Part shown: positions 40,685 to 49,454 of the stretch, piece after piece
Numbering within the stretch: position 1 is the first letter of the stretch
Layout of the letters: each line of letters starts with the position of its first letter
NCBI RefSeq assembly: GCF_000307265.1
Contig: NZ_DF158899.1
Coordinates: forward strand, 62,001-126,000
Source: Oscillibacter ruminantium GH1
GTDB lineage: Bacteria; Bacillota; Clostridia; Oscillospirales; Oscillospiraceae
Direction of reading: 5' to 3'
DNA length: 64,000 nucleotides
The notes under the pieces: generated by a model
Told to the model about the DNA's origin: nothing
Databases searched by the model: none
Seen by the model: the letters and a program-made list of their open reading frames with translations, nothing else
Position numbers and translations under genes: made by a program

Positions 40685-42628
40685 ATGTCGGAAGGTTCCT
40701 CTTTAAACTTCAAAAAATTATTTGGTGGCTTTCGTTCGCGCAGCACTTCTTGCGAACCGGAGCCTCCGGAAACGCCTGCTCTTCAGGAGCAGGAACCCAC
40801 GCCGCCTTTGGAACCTCCTGCCCCCGTGCAAGAGGAAAAGGACGCCTTTGGAGTCCCTTCCGGCAACCCTCTGGCAAAGGTCTGGGCGTTGTGCAACCAG
40901 CCGGGGACACCGACCCTGAACCCCCGGTTCGCGCCCGACTGCGGCCGTGCCGTTCCGGAAAACGCACTGGAGAAAAACTTCTATAAGATTTTAAGGCAGC
41001 TGTCTACCCTGTCCCAATCATGGCTGGACATGGAAGCCAGCGCTGCGCAGGCTCGCGATGAGGCAGACGCTGCCGCAGCAGCCGCTCGCGCGGAAACCGA
41101 CAACGCCGAAGCCCCGTCGCAATCTGACCAGGCAGAACCTGTGGATGCACCGATTGAGGAAACAGCCAAAGCTGATCCTTCGTTGGTATCCGACCAAGCA
41201 GAAACGGACGACAAGCCCGAGGGTACGGCAATCCAAGAAACCGTGCCGCCCGCGCCGCTGGATGTGGACGAGATGGCTCAAGTGCTCGTCTCAGGCGACG
41301 GCATGGTGGTTTGGATGCTTCTGCTGCCTCCCAGCGGAAACGGGAGACGTCTCAGTGTGGCGGATGGCGAGGCACTGCTGCGGGATGCCAACGTCACCGT
41401 GGGCATAGATCAAGACGCCCTGCAAGCAATTTTTGATAACAAAACTTACTTCTGTCTCTGCCCTGTGGCATGGGGAACACCCCCCATCTGCGGCAAGGAC
41501 GGCTGGACAGAGGACCACTTTCAGCGGAATTTTGTCCGGGGTATGGGAAACACGGACACCGGAACCGTGGACTATCGCGCTCAAAGCAATGTACAAGCCA
41601 TCTCAAAGGACGCTGTAATCTGCGACATCTATCCTCCCGTGGAGGGGATTGCCGGTCTGCGGGTAGACGGCGTTGCCGTCCCGCCGCCGCCGGTAAAGGA
41701 GGCCGCAGTTCCCGCAGGCAGCAATACGGTGCTCAGCGAGGACGGAACCAAGCTGCTGGCCGGTATTGACGGATTTTTGGAATTCAGGGGCAATCTTTTT
41801 GAGGTAAAAAATCTCTTGAACATCACCTCCGATGTGGATTACTCCACCGGAAACATTGATTTTCGCGGAGATGTAACCATCCGCGGCGACGTGCGGGAGC
41901 AATTTTCCGTGAAAGCCACGGGAAATATCACCATAGACGGGCTGGTCGAGGCCGCCACAGTGGAAGCCGGAGGCGATGTAGTCATCTCCAACGGCGTATC
42001 CGGCAATGGGCAGGCAGTCATTCGCGGCAACCATGTTCGAGCAAAATATGTGGAAAACAGCACGGTTTTCGCAGACACGCTGGAAGCTGACTACATCTTA
42101 TCCTCCCGCATCTCCTGTACCGATTCGATCCTCGCTTCCGGAAGCCGGGGCGCTATCATCGGCGGAGAGGTGATCGCCGCCAAAAACATCAAGGCCAGCC
42201 GCGTCGGCTCGCAGTCGGGTTCCCCCACGGAGATTATCTTAGGCGTTCAGCCGAAGCTCCGAGAAGAACTGAACGCCAATCGCAAGCAGCTGATGAACAT
42301 TCGCACAGAATCGTCGGAGCTTGTTAAGCGGGTTGCTTATCTGAAAAACCGGATGGAGCGGAGTCGTCCGGATGAACGATCCATCAAAAAAATTCAGGCA
42401 GCGGAACTCCGCCTGTCCCAACTGGCAGAGGATGGCGCGTCGCTTCTATCCTGCCAGAGGATGCTGATGGAGCAGCTGAACGGTCTGGCCCACTGCCGGT
42501 TGGAAAGCGGCTTGGTATATCCCGGTGTTCGGCTGACCATCGGCGGCGTCAGCCAGAATATCGAAGCTGCCATCAACAAGTGCGTTGCCGTCTTCGATGC
42601 GGAAGAGCACAACATCAAATTCGTGTGA
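40685..42628 (+). CDS. FapA/DUF342 family protein
   Basis: A 647-residue protein. The first 200 residues are low-complexity, rich in Pro, Glu and Ala. A DUF342/FapA N-domain follows, then a repetitive beta-helix-like region (NIDFRGDVTIRGDVREQFSVKATGNITIDGLVEAA, GGDVVISNGVSGNGQAVIRG) and a C-terminal coiled coil (KLREELNANRKQLMNIRTESSELVKRVAYLKNRMER). The coiled-coil plus beta-helix build resembles bactofilin-like scaffolds. In Vibrio FapA affects flagellum placement; no flagellar genes are in this window. The ATG at 40685 is chosen for AGGAGTGA upstream. Confidence 0.82.
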   Translation: MSEGSSLNFKKLFGGFRSRSTSCEPEPPETPALQEQEPTPPLEPPAPVQEEKDAFGVPSGNPLAKVWALCNQPGTPTLNPRFAPDCGRAVPENALEKNFYKILRQLSTLSQSWLDMEASAAQARDEADAAAAAARAETDNAEAPSQSDQAEPVDAPIEETAKADPSLVSDQAETDDKPEGTAIQETVPPAPLDVDEMAQVLVSGDGMVVWMLLLPPSGNGRRLSVADGEALLRDANVTVGIDQDALQAIFDNKTYFCLCPVAWGTPPICGKDGWTEDHFQRNFVRGMGNTDTGTVDYRAQSNVQAISKDAVICDIYPPVEGIAGLRVDGVAVPPPPVKEAAVPAGSNTVLSEDGTKLLAGIDGFLEFRGNLFEVKNLLNITSDVDYSTGNIDFRGDVTIRGDVREQFSVKATGNITIDGLVEAATVEAGGDVVISNGVSGNGQAVIRGNHVRAKYVENSTVFADTLEADYILSSRISCTDSILASGSRGAIIGGEVIAAKNIKASRVGSQSGSPTEIILGVQPKLREELNANRKQLMNIRTESSELVKRVAYLKNRMERSRPDERSIKKIQAAELRLSQLAEDGASLLSCQRMLMEQLNGLAHCRLESGLVYPGVRLTIGGVSQNIEAAINKCVAVFDAEEHNIKFV

Positions 42629-42645
42629 CCGAATGCAGATTTTAA

Positions 42646-42687
42646 ACGACAGGCTGTCGGAGATTTCTCCAACAGCCTGTCGTTCTT
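42646..42687. terminator. Terminator between the FapA-like gene and the Rrf2 gene
   Basis: Stem ACGACAGGCTGT (42646-42657) with ACAGCCTGTCGT (42672-42683), plus an inner GGAGA/TCTCC, then TTCTTTCG. It serves convergent genes. Confidence 0.8.
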
Positions 42688-42690
42688 TCG

Positions 42691-43116
42691 TTATTTCTGT
42701 TCCTTGCGCTGCTCCGCCTCTACCAAATCCGCCAGAGAAAACCGGTCGATATACTGGTTAATCACCGCATACAGTCCCGACCAGAAATCCAGTGTCCCAC
42801 ACTGGTCACAGCGCTCACAGTGATTCTCCGGCCCTTCCAGACACGCCACAGGGGCTAGATTTCCCTCGGTCAGGCGCAGAATTTCTCCCACCGTGTAGTC
42901 CTCCGGCGCACGGGCCAGACGATAACCACCCTGAGGTCCGCGGGCGCTGTGGACAAATCCGGCCTTGCTGAGCAGGCCCACGATCTGCTCCAAATATTTC
43001 AGGGAAATATCCTGCCGCGCCGCCACTTCCTTCAGCGACACCGGCGAACTGCCCGGCCGACGGGCAAGATCGATCATCAGCCGCAAGGCGTAGCGGCCTT
43101 TTGTGGATATCCGCAT
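42691..43116 (-). CDS. Rrf2 family transcriptional regulator
   Basis: A 141-residue winged-helix regulator (MRISTKGRYALRLMIDLARR, EVAARQDISLKYLEQIVGLLSKAGFVHSARGPQGGYRLAR). The loop after the wing, VACLEGPENHCERCDQCGTLDFW, carries four cysteines, enough for an iron-sulfur cluster as in IscR/NsrR, though with different spacing from IscR. It may report iron-sulfur or redox state. A palindrome at its own promoter suggests autoregulation. Confidence 0.92.
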   Translation of the reverse strand: MRISTKGRYALRLMIDLARRPGSSPVSLKEVAARQDISLKYLEQIVGLLSKAGFVHSARGPQGGYRLARAPEDYTVGEILRLTEGNLAPVACLEGPENHCERCDQCGTLDFWSGLYAVINQYIDRFSLADLVEAEQRKEQK

Positions 43117-43133
43117 GAAATCCCTCCGTTCTT

Positions 43134-43155
43134 ATTCCTATAATGCCATAGGAAT
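43134..43155. promoter_or_regulatory. Palindrome over the Rrf2 gene promoter
   Basis: ATTCCTAT (43134-43141) and ATAGGAAT (43148-43155) are exact inverse copies with a 6-base spacer, overlapping a probable -10 (CATTAT) that lies 17 bases after TTGAAA on the minus strand. Confidence 0.6.
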
Positions 43156-43385
43156 TTAGGGATTTCAAGTGAAACTTTTATTTTCCTATTTATAAGCTGT
43201 CTGTTTCAGCGCTTACTTCTCAGAACAGAGCCTGTCAGCGCCGCAAATGGTCATTATCCTGTAAAAAATCCCATTTATAGTGGGTGACAGGCTGATTACA
43301 GTTGCTTGAAAAACAAAAATGCGTTATACTAATAATCTATGTATGAAATTCTGATGATAAATTTTTGACGAGCGGAGGCCTCTCT

Positions 43386-46037
43386 ATGAAGCTCATGGCC
43401 ATTGATGGCAACAGCATTCTCAACCGCGCATATTACGGCATCCGCCCCCTCAGCACCCGGGACGGGCTGTATACCCATGCGATTTACGGTTTTTTAACCA
43501 CCCTTCTGCGTCTTCGGGACGAGGAGCAGCCAGATGCGGTGTGCGTGGCCTTTGACCTCCACGCCCCTACCTTCCGGCACAAGGCGGACGCAGATTACAA
43601 GGCCACCCGCAAACCCATGCCGGAAGAGCTGCGGATGCAGGTTCCGGTGCTTAAAGAGGTACTGGACGCGCTGAACATCCCCCGGTATGAAGCGGAGGGC
43701 TGGGAGGCCGACGACTGGCTGGGCACGATCTCCCGAAAGTGCGAATCGGCGGGCTGGGACTGTGTGGTGGTAACGGGAGACAAGGATTCTCTCCAGCTTA
43801 TCACGGAGAAGACCAAGGTAAAACTCGTCTCCACCCGCATGGGGCAGACCACCACCAAGGATATGACCCAGTCGGCCTTCCGGGAGCAGTACGGCTTTGA
43901 TCCCATCCACATGATTGACCTAAAGGCCCTGATGGGTGACAGCTCCGACAATATCCCCGGCGTTCTGGGGGTCGGAGAAAAGACCGCCATGGACCTGATC
44001 CAAAAATACGGCTCCATTGACACCATTTACGAAAAGCTGCCGGACATCGACGCCAAACCCGCCGCCATTAGAAAACTGACCGAGGGGCAGGAGGCAGCCC
44101 GCCATTCCTATTGGCTGGCCACCATTGTCACCGACGCGCCGCTGGACTTTTTCCCGGAGGACAACCGGGTACAAGCCCCCGGAGAGGACGCCTATCCCCT
44201 ATTCCTGCGGCTGGAGTTTTCCAAGCTGATCGAGCGCTTCGGCCTGCGGCAGGACGCGCCCGCTCCCACAGAGCGGGAACCCGACAATGTCACCACCGTG
44301 GAACAAGTGACCGGCGAAACAAGAGCCGGGGAACTGCTGGAGCTGTGGCGAAACAGCGATCATGTCTCCCTGCTGACACTGCCGGACTTGTCCGGAGTAG
44401 CGGTGTACTGCGACACCGGAGCAGATACCGCCATCATGGCGGAGCTGTTTTTCGACCGCTATCAGGGGGATTGGAACGGTCTTCTCTCCGCCCTGTTCTC
44501 CGGCGGCATCAAAAAAGTCTCCCACAATATAAAGGATTTGATGCGCCTGCTGCTGACAAACGGCCTGCCCATCGAGGGCTTTGTCTTCGACACGGCCATT
44601 GCCGCCTACCTGCTGGACGCAACAGCGGGAAGCTATGACCTTGCCCGTCTGTTCGTATCCTACTTTAACGAGGAACTGCCCAAGCCCCTGTACCTCCAGT
44701 CGGACGCATTCGCCCTGCTGGGCGACCGGGCGGCGGCGGAAGCGTCTTTTGACAGCTACGCCACCGCAGTGGACGCGCTGTATGACGTACTGTCTGCAAA
44801 GCTCCATGAGCGGGGACAGTGGGAGCTGTTTGAGACTGTGGAGCTGCCCTTGTGCCGGGTTCTGGCGGAGATGGAGCAGACCGGCTGCCGGGTGGATGCA
44901 AAAGCCCTGTCTGATTTCGGAGAGCTGCTCAGCAGCCGGGCAAAAGAACTGGAAACGAAAATCTACCAGCTGGCGGACGGTGAATTCAACATCAACTCTC
45001 CCAAGCAGCTGGGCGAGGTGCTGTTTGATCGTCTGGGTCTGCCCCACGGAAAAAAGACAAAAACCGGCTGGTCCACCAATGCGGACGTACTGGAAAAGCT
45101 GCGTTGGGTAAGTCCCATCGTGGACGCGGTGATGGAATACCGCCAGCTGACAAAGCTGAAATCCACCTATGCCGACGGGCTTTTAAAGGCTCTTGATCCC
45201 GACGGCCGGGTGCGCACCAGCTTCCAGATGACCGTTACCGCCACGGGGCGGCTCTCCTCCACCGAGCCAAATCTGCAAAACATCCCCACCCGGACAGACC
45301 TTGGCAGCGAAATTCGAAAGATGTTTGTCCCCGATAACGGAAACGTTCTGGTGGACGCGGACTATTCCCAGATTGAACTGCGGCTTCTGGCCCATATTTC
45401 CGGGGACGAGGGGATGCGCGCCGCCTTCCTCTCCGGTGGGGATTTCCATGCCGAAACCGCCTCCAAGGTCTTCGGTGTGGCCCGGGAGGACGTGACCCAC
45501 GAGATGCGCCGCCGCGCCAAGGCGGTCAACTTCGGCATTGTATACGGCATCTCCCCCTTCTCCCTCAGTCAGGACATCGGCGTAACCCAAAAAGAGGCGA
45601 AGGCCTATATGGACGCGTATTTCGCCACATTCCCCGGCGTGCGGGCCTATATGGATGCAGTGGTGGAGAAGGCCAAGGCAGACGGATACGTGGAGACTCT
45701 GTACCACCGCCGCCGGGACCTGCCCGAGCTGACAGCAAGCAACTTCAACCTCCGCTCCTTTGGAGAGCGGGTAGCGTTGAACATGCCCATTCAGGGCACC
45801 GCCGCCGACATTATGAAGCTGGCGATGATCGCGGTGTGGAAACGACTGAAAGCAGAGCGTCCGCAGGCAAAGCTGGTTCTTCAGGTTCACGATGAACTGA
45901 TCGTGGAATGTCCCAAAGAGGACGCACCGGCCGTCAGCCAGTTGCTGGCGGAGGAGATGGAGCACGTTGCGGCGTTGTCCGTCCCCCTGACCGCCGATGC
46001 CCATTGGGGCCGAAACTGGCTGGAGGCCAAGGGCTGA
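43386..46037 (+). CDS. polA: DNA polymerase I
   Basis: An 883-residue repair and Okazaki-fragment polymerase. Residues 1-290 form the 5' nuclease (MAIDGNSILNRAYYG, GWEADDWLG, VVTGDKDSLQLI, GDSSDNIPGVLGVGEKTA). The middle domain (about 300-480) is an exonuclease-like fold in which the DxE motif is absent, so proofreading is probably lost. The polymerase domain has VDADYSQIELRLLAH (A), RRRAKAVNFGIVYGIS (B) and LVLQVHDELIVE (C). The ATG at 43386 is chosen for GCGGAGG upstream. rimI follows 50 bases later. Confidence 0.96.
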   Translation: MKLMAIDGNSILNRAYYGIRPLSTRDGLYTHAIYGFLTTLLRLRDEEQPDAVCVAFDLHAPTFRHKADADYKATRKPMPEELRMQVPVLKEVLDALNIPRYEAEGWEADDWLGTISRKCESAGWDCVVVTGDKDSLQLITEKTKVKLVSTRMGQTTTKDMTQSAFREQYGFDPIHMIDLKALMGDSSDNIPGVLGVGEKTAMDLIQKYGSIDTIYEKLPDIDAKPAAIRKLTEGQEAARHSYWLATIVTDAPLDFFPEDNRVQAPGEDAYPLFLRLEFSKLIERFGLRQDAPAPTEREPDNVTTVEQVTGETRAGELLELWRNSDHVSLLTLPDLSGVAVYCDTGADTAIMAELFFDRYQGDWNGLLSALFSGGIKKVSHNIKDLMRLLLTNGLPIEGFVFDTAIAAYLLDATAGSYDLARLFVSYFNEELPKPLYLQSDAFALLGDRAAAEASFDSYATAVDALYDVLSAKLHERGQWELFETVELPLCRVLAEMEQTGCRVDAKALSDFGELLSSRAKELETKIYQLADGEFNINSPKQLGEVLFDRLGLPHGKKTKTGWSTNADVLEKLRWVSPIVDAVMEYRQLTKLKSTYADGLLKALDPDGRVRTSFQMTVTATGRLSSTEPNLQNIPTRTDLGSEIRKMFVPDNGNVLVDADYSQIELRLLAHISGDEGMRAAFLSGGDFHAETASKVFGVAREDVTHEMRRRAKAVNFGIVYGISPFSLSQDIGVTQKEAKAYMDAYFATFPGVRAYMDAVVEKAKADGYVETLYHRRRDLPELTASNFNLRSFGERVALNMPIQGTAADIMKLAMIAVWKRLKAERPQAKLVLQVHDELIVECPKEDAPAVSQLLAEEMEHVAALSVPLTADAHWGRNWLEAKG

Positions 46038-46087
46038 AGCCCATAGAAATTGATTCTGCCCCGGCAGTTTTGGGAAAGAGGAAACCT

Positions 46088-46591
46088 ATGGAACAACGAA
46101 AACAGGTACGCATCGTCCCCATAAGTGGGGATCATTTGGATGAGATTGCGGCGCTGGAAAAGATTTGCTTCTCCACGCCTTGGTCCCGAGCCATGCTGGC
46201 AGAGGAATTGGATAACGCCTGTTCCGCCTTTCTCACGGCACTGGATGAAGACGGCCGCGTGATCGGTTACGCAGGACTGCAGGTGGTGCTGGACGAGGGC
46301 TATATCGCCAACATTGCCGTTCGTCCGGAGGACCGGCAAAAGGGCGTAGCCTCCCAGCTTTTGCAGGTCTTCATTGACTTTGCCCGCGGAAACAAGCTGG
46401 CATTTTTAACGCTGGAGGTCCGCCCCAGCAACACAGCGGCCATCGTACTTTACGGGCACCATGGCTTTCGCACCGCCGGTCGGCGGAAAAATTACTATGA
46501 GCATCCCAAGGAGGACGCGCTCATCATGACATTGGAGTTTGACTATGGAACTGAGAACGGCATCCCCAGCGGAACTGAAAACAGTTTATGA
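46088..46591 (+). CDS. rimI: Ribosomal protein S18 alanine N-acetyltransferase RimI
   Basis: A 167-residue GNAT enzyme that acetylates N-terminal residues. It has the RimI patterns LEKICFSTPWSRAMLAEEL, YIANIAVRPEDRQKGVASQLLQ (acetyl-CoA loop RxxGxA), and LEVRPSNTAAIVLYGHHGFRTAGRRKNYYEHPKEDALIM. In many Firmicutes it lies with tsaB and tsaD; here tsaD follows after one gene and tsaB is not in the window. The ATG at 46088 is taken with AGGAAAC upstream. Confidence 0.93.
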   Translation: MEQRKQVRIVPISGDHLDEIAALEKICFSTPWSRAMLAEELDNACSAFLTALDEDGRVIGYAGLQVVLDEGYIANIAVRPEDRQKGVASQLLQVFIDFARGNKLAFLTLEVRPSNTAAIVLYGHHGFRTAGRRKNYYEHPKEDALIMTLEFDYGTENGIPSGTENSL

Positions 46592-47138
46592 AACCTTTTT
46601 GCGCTCTTCCTTCCCGCCTGCGGAGCTAAAACCTCTGCGGGCCATGATGGACATGTATAACGACGGGTGTTATGACCCGCTGGTACTGGTGGACGGCGAA
46701 GAGATTATGGGTGCGTGCTTTTTATGGCTGGGTGTCCCCGGCTGGGCGCTTCTGGATTATCTATGCGTCTCCCCCACCCGGCGCAGCGGCGGATACGGCG
46801 CGAAAATTTTGCAATTGATGCGGCAAGCCTATGCCGGCTGGACGATTATCGGGGAGGCGGAAGACCCGGCGTTTTCTCCCGACCCGGCCATGGCGGAACG
46901 CCGTCTTGGATTTTACACCCGAAACAACACCCTCATCGCCGCTTACGACTCCGAGGCGTTCGGCGTGCGGTACAAAACGCTTTACTGGTCCGACAATCCT
47001 GTGGACGAGGCGGAGCTTGCCCTTCAGCACCGTTTCATCTATGAGAGCTCCTTTGGCGAGGAAAAATATGCAAAATATGTGCGGATCCCCTGCCCCGCCG
47101 GCGCAAAGCCTATGCCGCAGATACCTTGGGACCAATAA
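46545..47138 (+). CDS. GNAT-like protein between rimI and tsaD
   Basis: A 197-residue protein overlapping the rimI end by 47 bases, with GGAG 7 bases before its ATG. The central part (VDGEEIMGACFLWLGVPGWALLDYLCVSPTRRSGGYGAKILQLM) has the beta-strand and R-x-x-G-x-G/A acetyl-CoA loop of N-acetyltransferases. The substrate is unknown. The tight rimI-GNAT-tsaD arrangement suggests a shared transcript with translation and tRNA modification genes. Confidence 0.8.
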   Translation: MELRTASPAELKTVYETFLRSSFPPAELKPLRAMMDMYNDGCYDPLVLVDGEEIMGACFLWLGVPGWALLDYLCVSPTRRSGGYGAKILQLMRQAYAGWTIIGEAEDPAFSPDPAMAERRLGFYTRNNTLIAAYDSEAFGVRYKTLYWSDNPVDEAELALQHRFIYESSFGEEKYAKYVRIPCPAGAKPMPQIPWDQ

Positions 47139-47162
47139 CGGTCCCCGGAAAGAGAGATCGCA

Positions 47163-48170
47163 ATGAAAATTCTTGCTTTTGAATCCTCCTGTGACGAGAC
47201 GGCCGTAGCCGTGGTGGAGGACGGACGGCAAATTTTGTCCGATGCCATCGCCTCTCAGGCAGATATGCACGCGCTGTATGGCGGTGTGGTGCCGGAGATC
47301 GCCTCCCGGAAGCATGTGGAGGTCATCGCAGCGTTGACAGAGCAGGCACTGAACGACGCAGGCTGCGGAAAGGATGATATCGACGCCGTGGCCGTCACCT
47401 ATGCGCCGGGACTGATCGGCGCGGTGCTGGTGGGTCTGAGCTTCGCCAAATCCGTGGCCTATGCGTGGGGCAAGCCGCTGATCCCCGTCCACCACGTCCG
47501 GGGCCACATCGCCGCCAATTATCTGGCCTTCCCAGAGCTGGAGCCGCCCTTTCTGGCGCTGGCCATCTCCGGCGGCAACACGCTGATCGTGGACGTGCGG
47601 GACTACACCGATTTAAAAATTCTGGGCGCCACCCGGGATGATGCCGCCGGCGAGTGCTTCGACAAAGCCGCCCGCGTTTTGGGACTGCCCTATCCCGGCG
47701 GGAAGCCCATGGACGAGCTGGCCCAGCAATCTCAGGGCGGCGTGTACACACTCCCCCGTGCCCATGTGGACGGCGCAGAACTGGATATGAGCTTTTCCGG
47801 GCTGAAAACTGCGGTGGTCAACCTTTCCCACCATGCGGAACAGACCGGGGAAGCGCTGGATCGGGCGGCGCTGGCGCGGGACTTTACCAACGCCGTCAGC
47901 GGCGAGTTAGTTCCCCGTGCTATGAAAGCCCTGGCGCAGACAGGCTACAAAACCATGTGCGCCGCCGGAGGCGTGGCTGCCAACTCCATCATCCGTGCGG
48001 ATTTGGAGGCAGCCTGCAAAAAGGCGGACTGCCAGCTCTACCTGCCGCCGCTGCGCCTTTGCGGTGATAACGGCTCCATGATTGGCGCACAGGGATATTA
48101 CGAGTTTCTTGCGGGCCATACGGCAGACATGGCGTTGAATGCCTTTGCCACCCGCGATATCGACGCCTGA
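47163..48170 (+). CDS. tsaD: tRNA N6-threonylcarbamoyladenosine transferase TsaD
   Basis: A 335-residue ASKHA-fold enzyme that, with TsaB and TsaE, puts the threonylcarbamoyl group on A37 of ANN-decoding tRNAs. It shows LAFESSCDETAVAVVE at the start, the metal-binding VHHVRGHIAANYL, AISGGNTLIVDVRDY, FDKAARVLGLPYPGGK and AAGGVAANSIIR. Full length for the family. Confidence 0.97.
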   Translation: MKILAFESSCDETAVAVVEDGRQILSDAIASQADMHALYGGVVPEIASRKHVEVIAALTEQALNDAGCGKDDIDAVAVTYAPGLIGAVLVGLSFAKSVAYAWGKPLIPVHHVRGHIAANYLAFPELEPPFLALAISGGNTLIVDVRDYTDLKILGATRDDAAGECFDKAARVLGLPYPGGKPMDELAQQSQGGVYTLPRAHVDGAELDMSFSGLKTAVVNLSHHAEQTGEALDRAALARDFTNAVSGELVPRAMKALAQTGYKTMCAAGGVAANSIIRADLEAACKKADCQLYLPPLRLCGDNGSMIGAQGYYEFLAGHTADMALNAFATRDIDA

Positions 48171-48178
48171 CTGGATTC

Positions 48179-48222
48179 AGAGGGATCGTTTCTGCAAAGC
48201 AGAAACGATCCCTCTATTTTTA
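48179..48222 (+). terminator. Terminator after tsaD
   Basis: A perfect 17-bp stem (48179-48195 with 48199-48215), loop AAA, then ATTTTTAT. Confidence 0.93.
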
Positions 48223-48890
48223 TAGAGCAAAACCTTCCCCCAGTCGAGCCGATAGCCCCGGCCTTCCACAGCCGCTCAATCCTGTCTGGATATTTTTCGG
48301 GTGTTTTTTGCAGCATGCACTCCAAAAATGAATATTGCGAATTTATGAACAAGCCTTGTAAAGCGAGTCAACTTGCACTTTTGCATCGGGCTTATTTTTT
48401 CTATTAATTTCAAAGAAAATCCTCCGATTTTTTCGTAAAGAACGTATAAATTTTCCGAATTAAAATATTATGTAAATTATTTTGTCAATTTTAGTCGCCT
48501 AGTTTTTTCAATACAAGGAAACCCATTTTTACCCAATTTATTAAAATTTGTTTATTTATCAACGATTTACAGGCTGTTGAAAACCCTGTGGAAAAAGTGG
48601 ATAACTTTTTGTAGTCTCAAGTTACAAAATATGTTATGTAAATTTATTTTTTTGTTTCAACCTTTTTATTGTTATTTATTTTTAGTTCTCCGACAATTTC
48701 AAAGCAGAGATTTTGGGGGTTTCAGAGTAAAGATGTAGCTTTGGCTTTGGATGCGCAAAGCCTCTGGTCAAATCGCTGATTTTTTCCTGCAATATTTCTT
48801 GCAAAAATACCACTTGTAATATTCGCTTTCATCCTCAATATACACTCAAGTGCCCCACTGTCTATCTTTCGCAAAATTCTTCCGCAGAAT
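48223..48890. other. AT-rich gene-free stretch with DnaA-box-like cluster
   Basis: No gene is seen here. Around 48556-48604 lie TTATCAACG, TGTTGAAAA, TGTGGAAAA and AGTGGATAA (48596-48604), each one to three changes from the DnaA box TTATCCACA or its complement, followed by a long A/T-only tract (about 48615-48690). This resembles origin-type sequence, but no dnaA or dnaN is near and no gene-direction switch of the diverging kind is seen. Confidence 0.4.
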
Positions 48891-48894
48891 TATA

Positions 48895-48923
48895 TTGACG
48901 CTCTGACAAAAATGTGGTATCCT
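48895..48923 (+). promoter_or_regulatory. Promoter upstream of the tRNA
   Basis: TTGACG (48895-48900) and TATCCT (48918-48923) are 17 bases apart, about 155 bases before tRNA-Thr. Confidence 0.65.
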
Positions 48924-49018
48924 ATTTAAGGTTTTGAGTTACACTGCTTATCTACTGCTTGTCTTGCTTTAGTTCTGTTTATGGAGCAGGAGTTTTGGTC
49001 AGCTTAAGCGAATCAAAT

Positions 49019-49068
49019 GCGCCGATGTGGCTCAATGCTGAAGCAGCTCGCTCATAATTTGAGTGCCA
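49019..49068 (+). pseudogene. Possible truncated tRNA relic
   Basis: GCCGATGTGGCTCAATGC followed by a GCTCATAA loop looks like the 5' acceptor, D arm and CAT anticodon region of a tRNA-Met, then breaks off before a T arm. It sits between the promoter and the intact tRNA-Thr. Pairing is poor, so it is a remnant at best. Confidence 0.3.
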
Positions 49069-49077
49069 ATTAAATAT

Positions 49078-49153
49078 GCTACTGTGGCTCAGTTGGTAGA
49101 GCAGCTGATTCGTAATCAGCAGGTCGCCGGTTCAAGTCCGGCCAGTAGCTCCA
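49078..49153 (+). tRNA. tRNA-Thr (anticodon CGT)
   Basis: A 76-base cloverleaf: acceptor GCTACTG/CAGTAGC, D arm GCTC/GAGC, anticodon stem GCTGA/TCAGC with loop TTCGTAA giving CGT, a T arm GCCGG/CCGGC with loop TTCAAGT, and an encoded CCA. It reads ACG codons. Confidence 0.96.
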
Positions 49154-49192
49154 GAAAGAAGTCTTGAGGAATCAAGGCTTCTTTCTTTTTTA
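49154..49192 (+). terminator. Terminator after tRNA-Thr
   Basis: AGAAAGAAGTCTTGA and TCAAGGCTTCTTTCT form a 15-bp stem with one mismatch, then TTTTTT. The following bases to 49454 hold a weak hairpin (about 49336-49370) and no supported gene. Confidence 0.88.
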
Positions 49193-49454
49193 GTATAGAG
49201 CTGCACTCAACGAGCGCTTTTTTCTTGCATTCTGCGGATTGCCGCGTTTTAGCCTTTAATGAGATTTCTGCTCCTGCAAGGGGACCGAAAACGCTGGCAG
49301 CACAATCTTTTTGGTTATGAAATGCTGACATGGAAGCGGCCCTCTGGTTTCCTCCAAAGAGCCGCTTGCTTTATAGATTGTGCCAATGTACCCCGGAGGC
49401 GCCGGGCAGCGCTTTTCCGAAGTCCTTATGGAAAATCCGAATCGCACAGGCATC

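Noticed and set aside
48223..49077. AT-rich gap as a CRISPR array or phage attachment site
   Set aside because: No regularly spaced repeats and no duplicated tRNA end were seen.
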